This document shows, piece by piece, positions 1-10,684 of a stretch of DNA of 64,000 nucleotides; position 1 is the first letter of the stretch; each line of letters opens with the position of its first letter. The notes beneath the pieces were generated by a model that saw nothing but the letters and a program-made list of their open reading frames with translations, was not told the DNA's origin and did no database searches. Position numbers and translations under genes: made by a program. This DNA is from Zelopaecilomyces penicillatus (lineage: Eukaryota > Ascomycota > Sordariomycetes > Hypocreales > Pseudodiploosporaceae). The stretch is taken from contig VCCP01000008.1 in assembly GCA_005765155.1 (NCBI GenBank), positions 1,488,001 through 1,552,000 of the forward strand, read 5' to 3'.

Positions 1-105
1 CATTCAAACGAGTCAGACAAATGTTATACAAAATACAGTTGCGCAATACTGGACAACGACAACGACAATACCAACAGAAACAAGCTCAGTACCGTCCGCT
101 GCATC

Positions 106-738
106 TCATTTGTACCACGGATCGGTTGGACGATCGTTGGCGCGTTCTGCCTCCAGGCGTCTTCGTTCGGCCTCTTCCTCATAGTATCTAAGATGAGTAT
201 CATGGCGATCTCGATAATACTCTGCATCCCTGGTCGCACTTATTGCATTTGCTTCATGATTTTCGCGCTTGGCGGCAGTCTTGTAGGCGTATGGATGGTC
301 TTTTAGAAAATCGCGACGGTGCGATGCGTGTCTACATATCCCAATCGTTAGAAAGTTTATTGCTCGTATTATTGTGTTTCAGTCGAGCACAGCAGGAGAC
401 ATGACTTACGCATTGGTATCAGATGCTGCAGTTGCTGCAGGATCTAGTAACCTGTGATGTTGTTTTCGGGTGAGGACAGGATCAACGACACTTTTGTCGT
501 GGTCCCGTGCGTAAGAGGAAGACTGCAAGCTGGCTTCCTTCTCATAAGCTTGCTCATAGATTCGAGTCGACTTATTGGCATCCTCAGTCCTCTCTTTGTA
601 CCGAATGTAGTCCTGTTCAGCGGCCGCAGAAGGGTGATTGTTGCCATACGTTTCAGGATATTCCTTAACCCGCTGGCTGTCGTAGTACCGAAGTTCACGA
701 TTCGTCATCCTCCGTACTTCATCGTACCTAGATCCCAT
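106..738 (-). CDS. small hydrophilic hypothetical protein, two exons
   Basis: Two exons on the minus strand: 738-410 and 331-106. They are joined by a 78-nt intron with donor GTAAGT (409-404), a CTAAC branch site and a TAG acceptor (334-332). Together they encode 184 residues. The protein has no signal peptide or membrane segment. It is rich in charged residues, Tyr and His, and ends in a Glu/Arg-rich probable helix (around the YYEEEAERRRLEAER segment) before the C-terminal DPWYK. I do not recognise the family. The second exon stays open and similar in composition to the first, which supports the splice. The start is the first ATG of the frame (codon 1 MGSRYDE). Function unknown; it looks like a small, mostly disordered or coiled-coil soluble protein. 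Confidence 0.6.
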
Positions 739-1421
739 GATTGCTGCAAGGAATTGGAAATGCGAAATGAATGAAAATAAAAAGAGAGGTAGAATGTGAG
801 AAGGATAATTGTTTGATCTGCAAAGCCATCTACTTCACCGTGCGGTGATGCCACTTATATATAGGAAAACCCCGTTCGCGATCATAGCAATTTGATAGAG
901 CTCCATTGGGAGTACGAAGTACATCTCTGCCAAATTCACATCTACCGCCGAATGCTACTCCCTTGACCACCGAACCTTGTTTGGGAGTCAGGATGAATCC
1001 GTTGATGCTTCGCGCTTGCACGGCCGCAGGCTCGGGAGACCTGGCGCTTAATGACTGGTTACCATTTCAAGATTGTACCTTGCTCTTGGCAGTGCGACAT
1101 GCCTTCTTGTGATTACTAAAATTAAATTATTCCAATCCCTTGACGCGCGGTTACCAGCTTGTTTTCCCCGCTATTTAGCGCGCGCCACGTCTGCAAGTCA
1201 CAATACCCCACCCTGGCCTGTCTTCTGCTCTTCTCTTCCAAAATTACCATTAATTAGGGGTGTTACCCTTTTCTAGCTCACCTCCGTCCTACAGTCTAGC
1301 TAGGGTCATCATCTCACTCCCCCATCGATTCGGAATTCCCTTACATCCTTACCTTTTGTTGTTCCAAACTCTGCCGATTTTCAGGTCAACTGCAGCCGTT
1401 CACCAGCTCTGCTTTGGAGAA
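739..1421. other. intergenic, no gene seen
   Basis: Divergent upstream region shared by the small hydrophilic protein gene (minus) and the first F-box gene (plus). Short open frames here show no recognisable protein features. Confidence 0.5.
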
Positions 1422-2918
1422 ATGTCGCCTCCGATGCTGCTACATGATCTTCCACCCGAGCTGCTTAGCCTTCTGTTACATTCTTTGGATTCTCTTCATG
1501 ATCTACACTCGTTAATCCATGCATCAGCTCATTGTTTTCGAATTTTCAGACTTTCTTCGGGGCCCATCATCTCATCCATACTCAAAAATGCCATTCATCC
1601 GGCTGCACTACATGATGCCTTAGCCGTGCTGTACATTAGAGCGCACCCTGTCACGCAGGTACAACATCGTGGAACACTTTGGGGTTTTCTTGACGAATAC
1701 TTCAAACATGGTTCCGAATCTGTACTGATCACATTCCCGCGGGACATGGCGGGCATCATATCACTGTCGAGACTTCATGCCCAGATATCACGACTTGCAA
1801 ATGACTACGCTCGATATACTTTACAGGCACTCTATTCCGCTGAAGACGAACCAAAGGCAGTCTCAGGCTATGCCTCTGGTTATTCTGAGCTATCTGTTAC
1901 TGAGAAAGCAAGGGTTTACCGGGCATTCCTTCGATATGAACTCTACTCTCAATGCTTCCCTACCGATCCCAGAAGAGAAGCCGATTCTCTCTTTCCGGCA
2001 GACATTCAGCTTAAAAAATTCATCCTGCGGATGAACTCATGGGAAGTGGAAGAGTTAAGTTGCCTTCACGACTACTTTTTATTTCGTCTGGCTACTGCTA
2101 TCGGTCAAGTGGAGGACGAGATTGTCGACAAAGTCTTGCAGGCTTCAAGTGATGATGACACAACTTCAAAAATCTCCACACCTGATATCATGAGAGAAAA
2201 TTCCTCTTTTATCACCGATGCAGAGGGTCTGAAACACCCAGACGCCGATATCCGGTTGAGGGGGTACACTTCTCATGGCGGAGACGACCGCATGTGTTTG
2301 TTTGAAACATTGGATCTCCGCGGCTTAGATATGTTCAGTGATGAAGGTAGACGAAGGCTGCCGCTCATTATCCGATATATGGCTTCACTTGGTCTGAACT
2401 TCTTAGAGTCCGTGTTCCTTGCCGAAGCTCATGAACGCAGGGAACTTCTCCGACGGAAATATCGTGGACCTCGAGATTTTCTCCCTGAAGCGATTGCGCA
2501 AGGCCCTCGTTTAGCTTTGCAACCGATCGACACAAAGGCACCCGTGGATAATGACATTTGCCATATGAATTTAGGTTTTCATATTTTTCGGTTAGTGGGT
2601 ACCAAAGTCTATCTTTCAGCCATGAGCAATACCGTGTATTGGCCGCTTCGACGACGAGGATATGTCTTCTGGGATATTGAAAGGGTGCTTGACCCAGAGG
2701 TTGATGTCAAATTACGCAATGCTAAGGACTACGATCCGGCTGTGACTGGTGAAGAATTCACACTACCCCTGAGTAGAAGTGCAGAATCGCGTTTAAAAGG
2801 AATAGCACTACCCAAAACATTGATGAGAGATATTGAAAACAACTATCAATACGAGTTTGACCTGGATAGTTACGAATTTACGGATTCTGAGGAGGAAGAT
2901 GACGAGACGAATCAGTAA
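1422..2918 (+). CDS. F-box-like protein, paralogue A of a tandem pair
   Basis: A single-exon frame of 498 residues from the ATG at 1422. The frame is open upstream to 1260, but the MSPPMLLHDLPPELL start places the F-box at the N-terminus. Residues about 5-50 (LHDLPPELLSLLLHSLDSLHDL, read in pieces) match the F-box pattern LPxELL...L..L.DL, which in known proteins binds Skp1 in SCF ubiquitin ligases. The remaining 450 residues form a helical region with no recognisable WD40 or LRR repeats, ending in an acidic tail (EEEDDE). The gene at 4046 is a clear paralogue: both share NAIHPxxLxDALAVxY, the VTExARVxRAFxRYELY segment and FWDIERVxDPEV near the C-terminus. Substrate unknown. Such pairs are common among expanded fungal F-box families. 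Confidence 0.8.
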   Translation: MSPPMLLHDLPPELLSLLLHSLDSLHDLHSLIHASAHCFRIFRLSSGPIISSILKNAIHPAALHDALAVLYIRAHPVTQVQHRGTLWGFLDEYFKHGSESVLITFPRDMAGIISLSRLHAQISRLANDYARYTLQALYSAEDEPKAVSGYASGYSELSVTEKARVYRAFLRYELYSQCFPTDPRREADSLFPADIQLKKFILRMNSWEVEELSCLHDYFLFRLATAIGQVEDEIVDKVLQASSDDDTTSKISTPDIMRENSSFITDAEGLKHPDADIRLRGYTSHGGDDRMCLFETLDLRGLDMFSDEGRRRLPLIIRYMASLGLNFLESVFLAEAHERRELLRRKYRGPRDFLPEAIAQGPRLALQPIDTKAPVDNDICHMNLGFHIFRLVGTKVYLSAMSNTVYWPLRRRGYVFWDIERVLDPEVDVKLRNAKDYDPAVTGEEFTLPLSRSAESRLKGIALPKTLMRDIENNYQYEFDLDSYEFTDSEEEDDETNQ

Positions 2919-3051
2919 CACAGTAGTTGTGATCAGAGTGAGGGTAAAATTTGGTGTGGAATTTCCACGGTGGATGGGTGGCGCATGAGGGCACTATAAG
3001 ATTCGGCAGGCCGATCTTGAAATGGCATGGACATTCTGCAGGTTGGTGATG

Positions 3052-3113
3052 TGTGGTGCAAAAGATGAATCCACCTTGTGCAGACACAAGCATATACTGC
3101 TATATGTTCAACA
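3052..3113 (+). repeat. 62-bp direct repeat, copy 1
   Basis: Begins TGTGGTGCAAAAGATG and ends ATGTTCAACA. A second copy lies 304 bp downstream at 3356-3417 with a single difference (C at 3081, T at 3385). The copies lie 134 bp and 438 bp past the stop of paralogue A. They look like a remnant of a local duplication or of a short dispersed element. Confidence 0.9.
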
Positions 3114-3355
3114 CACTTTGTTGAAAGCAACAAGGCACACCGAAAAGCATTCGGACTAACAGGAAAGAAAACCAACAACACATACAGGAAAGACTTCTAC
3201 TAATGCTCTGGAAAGGTTTTCAGGCATGAGGGAAAGGTTATTGGGGAAGCGCATCAACTAGAAACGTTTCACATTTGCACAAGGCTAATATTACAGTGGA
3301 AGTTACAGGTCGCTGGTCACATTCATATATGCCATAGACCTCCCGGGCTCATAAC

Positions 3356-3417
3356 TGTGGTGCAAAAGATGAATCCACCTTGTGTAGACACAAGCATATA
3401 CTGCTATATGTTCAACA
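3356..3417 (+). repeat. 62-bp direct repeat, copy 2
   Basis: Second copy of the repeat at 3052-3113, 61 of 62 bases identical. The flanking bases differ immediately on both sides, so the duplicated unit is sharply bounded. Confidence 0.9.
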
Positions 3418-4045
3418 TGATGATAATGCTAGATGATGTTGGTTGGGTTCACCTCTCCTACCCTGTGGTTGAAATTGCGTTTCAGAGGAGAAATAGACTG
3501 TAGTAAACATGAGATTTTGCAGGACCTGAGTTTTTCCCCATCGTCTTGAATGAAGCTGGATTTGACTTAAACTGATCGCGTTACAATGGTCAAGGAGCAG
3601 TATGAATATCTTTGCAATTTAACACTCTTCATTGTCAGTACTCACTCTTAGTTATTGAATGGTATAATGAATTTCTCTGCCAGGTGAGCGAAAGTTATTG
3701 ATGAAGGGTCTTGCTAATGGTAACTACAATGCCTTTGCTATTAATACTGACCGTCCAAATCCATCCCCTTGCAAAGTAGCAATGGGGTTGTGGAGCCAGC
3801 GCAGGGATCTAGGATGTTGCACAGACCATTGGCGACTTGAATGAATGGCAATGACTCGTTGCTGAGATCCTGGGGTTGCTATGGCTTGTTTCCTGATCCG
3901 CCATTCTGGTTCACTCTGTCGTTCAGCACCCTCACTTTCTGTGGCTATCGTCTTTCACTAGATTCTTCTCACATACACACCTTCGAAACAACATCCTCAA
4001 TTTGGCAACTTGATCGGGAGAAAATAATTTATACGACTTATACCT

Positions 4046-5428
4046 ATGGCACATCTTGAAGAGCTCCCTTCGGAGCTCTTGGGCCATGTTTTTGTCTTAT
4101 TGGACTCTCTTCAGGATTTGCATGCAATAATCGAGGCATCACCGAAATGTTTTCGTGTTTACAAAACTTCTCCTGGCATTTTCTTAACGTCGGTGCTCAC
4201 CAATGCCATACACCCAGACACGTTATACGATGCATTGGCGGTATCATACATGAGAGGACAGCCCTTTAAAAATCTCCACCAGATGCAAGAAACCATGGAT
4301 TTTCTTGACGGATACTTTCGGCATGATACCACGAAGATTCATTTTCCTCAAGATGTACCGAGCATTATCATACTGGCGAAACTCTATGCGCAAGTTTGCC
4401 GCCTTGCAGACCATTATTGTCGCCACGCCTTGCATGCGCTCTACTCAAGCGAAGTACGCCTCCGCAGCATAATTCGACATAATATCGACCTGCTAGAGGG
4501 AATCCAAGCGAGCGAGCAAAAGCCAAGCTCTATTTACGTCAATGGTCACTCCGAGGTATCTGTCACAGAGAGAGCAAGAGTACATCGGGCATTTTACCGG
4601 TACGAACTGTACACGCTCTGTTTTCCTGTCAATCGAGAGACTTGCGAATCGCTCCTTTCTTCGTCGACACAGTATCACCATTTCATCCGAAAGATGGGAC
4701 CGTGGGAAGTAGGGGAGCTGAGCTGTCTTGGGCAGCATCTCCAACTGCAGGTCGCTACCTGTCAGGTTCGGGTTGAGAACGAACTCGTAGATAGAGTTCT
4801 TCTTGCCGCGAGTGAAAGAGATGAAAATTCCCGTGCTGTTAGAGACCCCCCGTTTCTTTTCGGCCAGCGGTACTATGGGACTTATATATTCGATGATGAT
4901 GGTCAGGATGGCATGTGGTCGGCTTTCGAGTATATGGCCTCGCTCGGCCTGACGTTTCTGGAGTCTCTGTTTTTCGGCAATAGTCAAAAAATAACGCAAA
5001 TTATACGAAGGCATTGTTATTCAGAAGCACGTGACTTTATACAACACGCAATCGAAGAAACGTATGGGTCCGATTTAGAGCCAGTTAGCTTGGACAAGCC
5101 GACGGACAACCACATCTCCCACGCGAATCTGGGCTACTACCTCAGTCAGTCCGATGAAAACCTCCAAAGAGCTAGAAGCGCTTCAGCACAAAGACCGCGC
5201 CGACTTATGGGATTTGTGTTTTGGGACATCGAGCGAGTGAGTGATCCCGAGGTGGAAGCAAGAATAGTCGAAGCCAACGACGTCGGTTGGCCATCCAGCG
5301 ACTATGTCGGTGTACAGGAGCGTTTGCGAGGAGTTCCAATCCCAAATACGTTGGCAGAACAACTTCTTGCCGATTACGAAATCGATACATCGGATTCGCC
5401 CGTCGATTCTGATTGGGAGAAATACTGA
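4046..5428 (+). CDS. F-box-like protein, paralogue B of a tandem pair
   Basis: A single-exon frame of 460 residues. The N-terminal F-box (LEELPSELLGHVFVLLDSLQDL, read in pieces) starts at residue 4. The protein aligns along its length with the gene at 1422, including NAIHPDTLYDALAVSY, the EVSVTERARVHRAF segment, MGPWEVGELSCL (MNSWEVEELSCL in A) and FWDIERVSDPEVE. Relative to A it lacks a stretch in the middle and has a longer insertion around residues 145-165. Expected role is substrate recognition in an SCF ubiquitin ligase, as known for F-box proteins; the substrate is unknown. Many synonymous and non-synonymous differences from A make a recent duplication unlikely. Confidence 0.8.
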   Translation: MAHLEELPSELLGHVFVLLDSLQDLHAIIEASPKCFRVYKTSPGIFLTSVLTNAIHPDTLYDALAVSYMRGQPFKNLHQMQETMDFLDGYFRHDTTKIHFPQDVPSIIILAKLYAQVCRLADHYCRHALHALYSSEVRLRSIIRHNIDLLEGIQASEQKPSSIYVNGHSEVSVTERARVHRAFYRYELYTLCFPVNRETCESLLSSSTQYHHFIRKMGPWEVGELSCLGQHLQLQVATCQVRVENELVDRVLLAASERDENSRAVRDPPFLFGQRYYGTYIFDDDGQDGMWSAFEYMASLGLTFLESLFFGNSQKITQIIRRHCYSEARDFIQHAIEETYGSDLEPVSLDKPTDNHISHANLGYYLSQSDENLQRARSASAQRPRRLMGFVFWDIERVSDPEVEARIVEANDVGWPSSDYVGVQERLRGVPIPNTLAEQLLADYEIDTSDSPVDSDWEKY

Positions 5429-6224
5429 TTCGGGAGGGAGACGGCCATCCTGGGGAAAGGATAATGTATACGGAATGATGGGTGAACTTGGGTTTGCAGG
5501 AACCAAATAATAATTAATGATAGCTTTGCTTGGGTTGAAAAGAGGGAATATTGCTAGGAGTTTCAATGAATAGATGATGAATGCGCGTGCAATAACATTG
5601 TGTACATCGAAGTGGTAAATGAATGGGTGGATGTGTCAGTCAGCCTTTGCCAGGTGTCAGGGTCGGGGTTAGGGTCGAAAGGACCAAAAGTGATCGATTG
5701 TCTTAACTTTCAACCTCCAAACAAGGCTTGAACATGTCTTTTACGGACGTGTTTACACAGAGTAGCGGCTGGATATGCTCAAAGCCACTGTTTACTGTTG
5801 CATCATCCTTTTTGTGAGTCAAATGGATCCACTGTCTTTCCCCAATAGTATGGCGCCGAGAATGCGATGATGGGGACATCTGGAACACATCCAATGAGGC
5901 ACAATCGAGATCAGGCTGTGCCTTATTTCCATGCCAAAAACTGGCGGGCGCAGCAAAACCATCCACAAGTTGGTCTATTGCAACTACAGCCTGTCTTTTG
6001 CGTAGCCATTCGGACATCTTCCGCCATGAGTCACCGTTGTCAAGTTTATAGCATCTCCGATTAGAGCGCGGGCTAATGCAACAACAGATGTTTAGCTGTT
6101 CATCGAGGGGTTCAAGTCTATATAAATGTCCGGTCTAGCCAAAGATATAACCTTTTAGATACGTGACAGCATCCTCAGCTAGAGCACTAGATTTGGTCAG
6201 ACTCATCAACCCTCAGTAAACAAA
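5429..6224. other. intergenic, promoter side of the S9 peptidase gene
   Basis: No gene recognised. A minus-strand open frame at 5703-6017 shows no family features. The right end carries a TATA box for the S9 gene. Confidence 0.5.
6119..6127 (+). promoter_or_regulatory. TATA box of the S9 peptidase gene
   Basis: TATATAAAT about 98 nt before the ATG at 6225, at a typical distance for fungal TATA promoters. Confidence 0.5.
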
Positions 6225-8291
6225 ATGGCTGATAAGAGTGGAACCGAGACTTCGAACTTCGACAAAGTCCTGGCAGAATCGCTATGCAATCTTGAAACAC
6301 CACAGAAAATCCGATTCTCACCCAATGGCGAAAGAGTGCTCTACTCAACCACCCTCTGTGGAAGCCAGCGGAAAGGCAAGACCTCCATCTCGACACTATG
6401 GCTCGCGTCAACCGACACTGCAGGCTCTTCGCGCTAGCTCACATCAGGTCTGTACGAAGATCATGATCCAGAATGGCATCCCAACGGCAACCAGATAGCC
6501 TTTCTGTCCGACCGTGCCAAGCCCGATGAGAGTTCGGCATTGTGGCTTTTAAGTTTGGAGGGCGGCGACCCGTGTCCCATCACGCCGGTTGAGAATACAC
6601 AGAGCATTGATGAGTACGCTTTCTCACCAGATGGCAAAGTCATTGCTTTTATCTCTGCCGATGAGAAATCCGAGGAACTCAAGCAGAAGGAGGAAGATGA
6701 CGAGACTGATCCAATGGTCTGGGGCGAGGATTGGGAATATGCTCGCCTGAGACTGGTCGATGTTGCATCCAAAAAGATTAGAACACTAGTCAGCGGAGAG
6801 AGACATATTACAAGTGTTTCTTGGAGCCCTGATGGGAAGAATATTCTGTTTGACAGCGGCGAAAACCCAGACATAGAAGAGAACATGTTGACTGGCACGA
6901 CAATATCCACGGTCAACGTTGAGAGCGGGGAGGTCAGAGACCTTTGCAAGCTGACGAATGAACCTTGGGATCTTACTTGGGCGCCAGATGGAAAGATTTA
7001 CCTCATTACCGGTACACCGATAGACAAGGAATCTGGTGGATCCGCTTTATATGTCATTGACCCCACGGCTGCTTCACCATCACCTGTCAAGATCGCGTAT
7101 GGTGTTGAGGATGACGCTGAAAGGCTGGTGCTGGTAGGGGACAGGCTCATTGTCAGTCGACAGAAACGCTTTCAAACTGTTTTTGACGAATTTGGAAAAG
7201 ATACATTATTCACTAAAGACACAAACGTCGATGTTTGGGATATTTTCTTTGGTGAAAATGGAGATAGCCCCATTCTAGCGGGCAGGCTATCTGATGTCAA
7301 CACGCCGAATGAAGTATACGTGACCAAGGGAGATACAGTGACCCGATTATCCGACCATGGCAGGGACTTAAGAGATACAAAATTTGGTTCATTCACAGTG
7401 CTAACCTGCAAATCTTCCGATGGAGAAGTTGAACTTGATGGCGTCTACCTGGCTCCCACTTCATGCATCGGACCAGACGGCGTGCCCAAAGTCCTGCTGC
7501 CAACCTTTGTCATGATTCACGGGGGGCCGCTAGACAGGACCTGCAACGCTTTCAACGCCTGCGACTTCATGTGGACGCCGTACGTTCTCTCAAAGGGTTA
7601 TGGCATTCTGCTGCCCCAGTATCGGGGTGGAAGTGGTAGGAGTGAGAAGTTTGCCATGTACAGTATTGGTGGCCAGGGAGTCTACGACTATGCCGACGTG
7701 ATTACCATCACAGACAACGCTATTTCACGTGGCTTTGCAGACGGTTCCAAGCTGCTCGTTGGCGGGTACAGCCAAGGTGGTTTCCTTAGTTACCTCTGCA
7801 GCGTGCGAAACGGCCTTCATGGCCACGGATGGCGCTTCAACGCAGCCATTGCCGGTGCTGGCGTTTGCGACAACGATAGTCTTCCTCTCACGGCCGACCT
7901 TGGCTCAACGTTTGAATCCGAGATGAACAACGGCAATGTTCCCTGGACCATGGACCCTCACGACACTTCGAACCGCAAGGCCAGTGCTATTTGGGAGGTT
8001 GCTAGCGCCGTTCGCGAGGCTCGCCGGCTCGGCCAATTTGTTATACCACCGATGTTGATCTTACACGGGGAGAATGATAAGCGCTGCCCGTTCTCTCAGG
8101 CTGAAGGGTTTCGTCGTGCGCTGCGTGCGTATAATCTACCGTGCGAGTTTGTGAGATATCCGCGTCAACGGCATTCTGTGGAAGAGCAGAAATTTTACTT
8201 GGATATGATGGAGAGGATTGGCAGGTGGTGTGATACGTACATTGGGCCGTCGCCGAGTACGAAGGGGGAAGTAACGTTGGCGATTAACTGA
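6225..8291 (+). pseudogene. S9 prolyl-oligopeptidase-family peptidase, interrupted by one in-frame TAG
   Basis: One reading frame of 689 codons runs from ATG 6225 to TGA 8289-8291 but contains a TAG at 6435-6437 (codon 71). On both sides the frame encodes the family: an N-terminal beta-propeller with WHPNGNQIAFLSDRAK-type and FSPDGK-type blades, then an alpha/beta-hydrolase domain. The catalytic residues are intact: Ser516 in GGYSQGG, Asp618 in HGENDKRCPF and His650 in RQRHS. The stop sits in SSR-stop-LTSGL, where relatives usually have Gln (RQLTSGL), so a single C-to-T change of CAG explains it. No good GT...AG intron removes it. Relatives are cytoplasmic or secreted acylaminoacyl- or dipeptidyl-peptidases; here no signal peptide is seen. 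It could be a young pseudogene, a polymorphic nonsense allele, a readthrough gene or a sequencing error. Confidence 0.8.
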
Positions 8292-9234
8292 TGCTTATGG
8301 ATGTAAGTGTCCAATATTCTGGGGCTCCTTTTTGTGCATAAATTTAGCGGAAGCTATTTTGAAGCGTCTCAAGTTAACGGTAATAAGGGTGTTGAAACGT
8401 TCGAGTTTGCGCCGTCAATTGTTCAACCTGAGCAAATGTCAAATTACCAGGTTTAGTACTTGTTTTTACTGTTAACCATGTTTTCAGTCCTACCAATGGT
8501 TTCAACAGTACATCAGTATATGAATAAAAAGGACTAGATGCTGCGAGTTTGGCAATTTGTCTTCCTTACACCGAGAATCCAGAGTCATGACTGGCGATCT
8601 TGGTCAATTAGAAAGAGGTTATATATCACCTTTCCATCATCTCTTTCACATACGACCATAGGTAGCGGAGAATTCGGGATCCCGTCCGCTCTCCCATAGA
8701 CAAACCGCTAACCGGCAGATTAGTAGTTGGGTCGGTGACGACCAGCGAACACCGGCTGTTGTATGTTTTTTTTGGTGTTTTGATCTTTAATATGGAGCCT
8801 GGAAGATTTGGTGCATGTAGCTGAATGATCTCTCGTTAGCTTGACAACCCCCCTGAAAATAACCTCTTTAAGCTTGTATTTCATTCTTCGGGCTGGCAGA
8901 GAGACGGTCGTCGTGAGCGTCGGTAGAGTTGTAAATACCATAATTGGTACGCTTGTACTCGAAGATCTTGACGAGCTTCATTCTCAGCGTTAATTGTTCC
9001 GATGAATTCTTGGCATCTACAGTATATGTATGGTATTATCCCAAGCGAGAAGGTCGACAAGAGCGTTGCAGGATAACCAATCCCTGGCAATTAATAAGGA
9101 GGCAGTGACTGTGACATAAGAGAAATCGAGGGGCACATAAAAGTATTCGGCACAGACGAGAAGACTAAGATGCGGCACATGTATTTGAGGGGAGAAAACA
9201 GCTATCATCAAGATAATACAGCATCTAAATCCAT
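8292..9234. other. intergenic between convergent genes, nothing recognised
   Basis: Lies between the convergent S9 peptidase and carboxylesterase genes. It holds only short frames without family features and would contain both 3' ends. Confidence 0.5.
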
Positions 9235-10572
9235 TTAGATAACAATCTCAAACGAAAACACCTCATCAATAACAAACTCCTTCGTCTTCACATCAGCACC
9301 CTTCGCAAACGCGACCCACAGCTCCCTCACCTGATCCCCAACCCTCTCTACCAGCTCAGCCATATTATCCCCCTTCACCATTGGCGCATCCTTCCAAGCA
9401 TCCCACCCCCCCAACAGGAATGGAATCTCCATGGCATGTGTGGCCCCCCAGGGACTATCCTGTGGCGCGATATTGAACTTGTAAAACCATGGCTCCTCGA
9501 TTGGCTTCGCTTGCTTGATCTGTTGGTACAATTGATCCGTGGGATCTTGGAAGATTAATTTCCCAAAGACTTCGGCAGGACTCAAGTTGTTGGCGCTTAG
9601 CGAAGGTGGTTGTATCATGTTGTCGAATAAGTGTGTGAACATTGTTCCTTCATCCTTGGTGTATCCAACGAATATAGGAACTCTTTGAAGGGTGTTTTTG
9701 AACTGTAGCTTGAATGTTTGCTCATCAGGGAGAGGGTCGTGTCCCATAGACGGGGAAAACACTATGCCTGATTGAAAGTAGGATGCCGCCTTCTTGGTGA
9801 GCTCGTTTTGTATGGACAATAGATCTTGGATGGAGGCATCATCCTGGCTCTGGGGCATCAACTCGATTGCTAGGCCTTCTACAGCTTCAAGCATCTCTTG
9901 TTGGGCCATAAAACGGGCCCCAAGTGGCGCGCTTTGCAGAATGGCCTTGTGGAACAGCCCCTTGGTTCCGTTTGCCCCGAGAAGACAATACACAGAATCC
10001 GCTCCAGCAGACTCCCCAAAGACACATACGCTCTTTGGGTTACCGCCAAATGCTTCAACATTGTCTTGCACCCAATGTAATGCGGCGATTTGATCCATGA
10101 GCCCTAGGTTTGGCGGTGCGTGACCCTTGATGGGCTGATACCCAAAAATGCCCAGTCGGTACGTGATATTCACCACCACAACCCCCTTGGAAGCCAGCTG
10201 GGCACCAGAGTAGCAGTCCAGATCTCCTGCTCCTGTCAGGTACGCGCCACCGTGGATAAAGACCATGGTAGGCAGTAGCTCTTGACGAGAGGTGCCTGCT
10301 GGGGCCCAGACGCTTACGCGGAGACTGTCTTCAGACATGGTTCGACCTTGAGCTACCGGGCCTGTCATATGCGCAACGGTGCATTTATTCTGTGGACTGA
10401 TAGAACTGGGCTGAGTGCAGTCGTTGACAGAGGTCCAGTTTGGCACAGGGCGAGGCGGTTGGAAACGCTCGGCGTGGGCGTATGGAATGCCGCGGGCAAT
10501 GATGAGACCATCTTTGCAAATGGCGGATATTTTTCCCTTGGGAAGGTGAATGGTAATAGTTTCGGTAGACAT
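9235..10572 (-). CDS. type-B carboxylesterase (alpha/beta hydrolase)
   Basis: Single-exon gene of 445 residues. The order of motifs is that of the carboxylesterase/lipase family: EDSLRVSVWAP, the oxyanion-hole HGGAYLTGAG, a conserved NLGLMDQIAALHWVQ stretch, and the nucleophile elbow GESAG. The acidic residue follows in YTKDEGTMF and the catalytic His probably in THAMEIPFLLGG. It lacks a secretion signal and is shorter than the usual 500-550 residues, mainly from compact loops, so it is probably an intracellular ester hydrolase of para-nitrobenzyl-esterase type. Substrate unknown. It is transcribed towards the S9 peptidase gene. Confidence 0.9.
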   Translation of the reverse strand: MSTETITIHLPKGKISAICKDGLIIARGIPYAHAERFQPPRPVPNWTSVNDCTQPSSISPQNKCTVAHMTGPVAQGRTMSEDSLRVSVWAPAGTSRQELLPTMVFIHGGAYLTGAGDLDCYSGAQLASKGVVVVNITYRLGIFGYQPIKGHAPPNLGLMDQIAALHWVQDNVEAFGGNPKSVCVFGESAGADSVYCLLGANGTKGLFHKAILQSAPLGARFMAQQEMLEAVEGLAIELMPQSQDDASIQDLLSIQNELTKKAASYFQSGIVFSPSMGHDPLPDEQTFKLQFKNTLQRVPIFVGYTKDEGTMFTHLFDNMIQPPSLSANNLSPAEVFGKLIFQDPTDQLYQQIKQAKPIEEPWFYKFNIAPQDSPWGATHAMEIPFLLGGWDAWKDAPMVKGDNMAELVERVGDQVRELWVAFAKGADVKTKEFVIDEVFSFEIVI

Positions 10573-10672
10573 GGTCTTGAATATATTGTAAGAAGTGGTT
10601 GTGATGTTGGTGGTTGTTGTAATGTTGGTGGAAGTGAGGTTGATCTGATGGTATTGATCGAAGTCGTCAGAG

Positions 10673-10684
10673 TATTTATATATA
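10673..10684 (-). promoter_or_regulatory. TATA box of the carboxylesterase gene
   Basis: On the minus strand the sequence reads TATATATAAATA, about 100 nt before the start codon at 10572. Confidence 0.45.

Larger units (their letters stand above)
2919..4045. other. intergenic between F-box paralogues, contains a direct repeat
   Basis: About 1.1 kb separating the two F-box genes. It has no convincing gene but carries the 62-bp direct repeat annotated separately. The rest is AT-moderate unique sequence. Confidence 0.6.

Noticed and set aside
5660..5685. Telomere-like GGGTTAGGG word
   Set aside because: Only a single unit, not an array; similarly at 42630-42645. No interstitial telomere.
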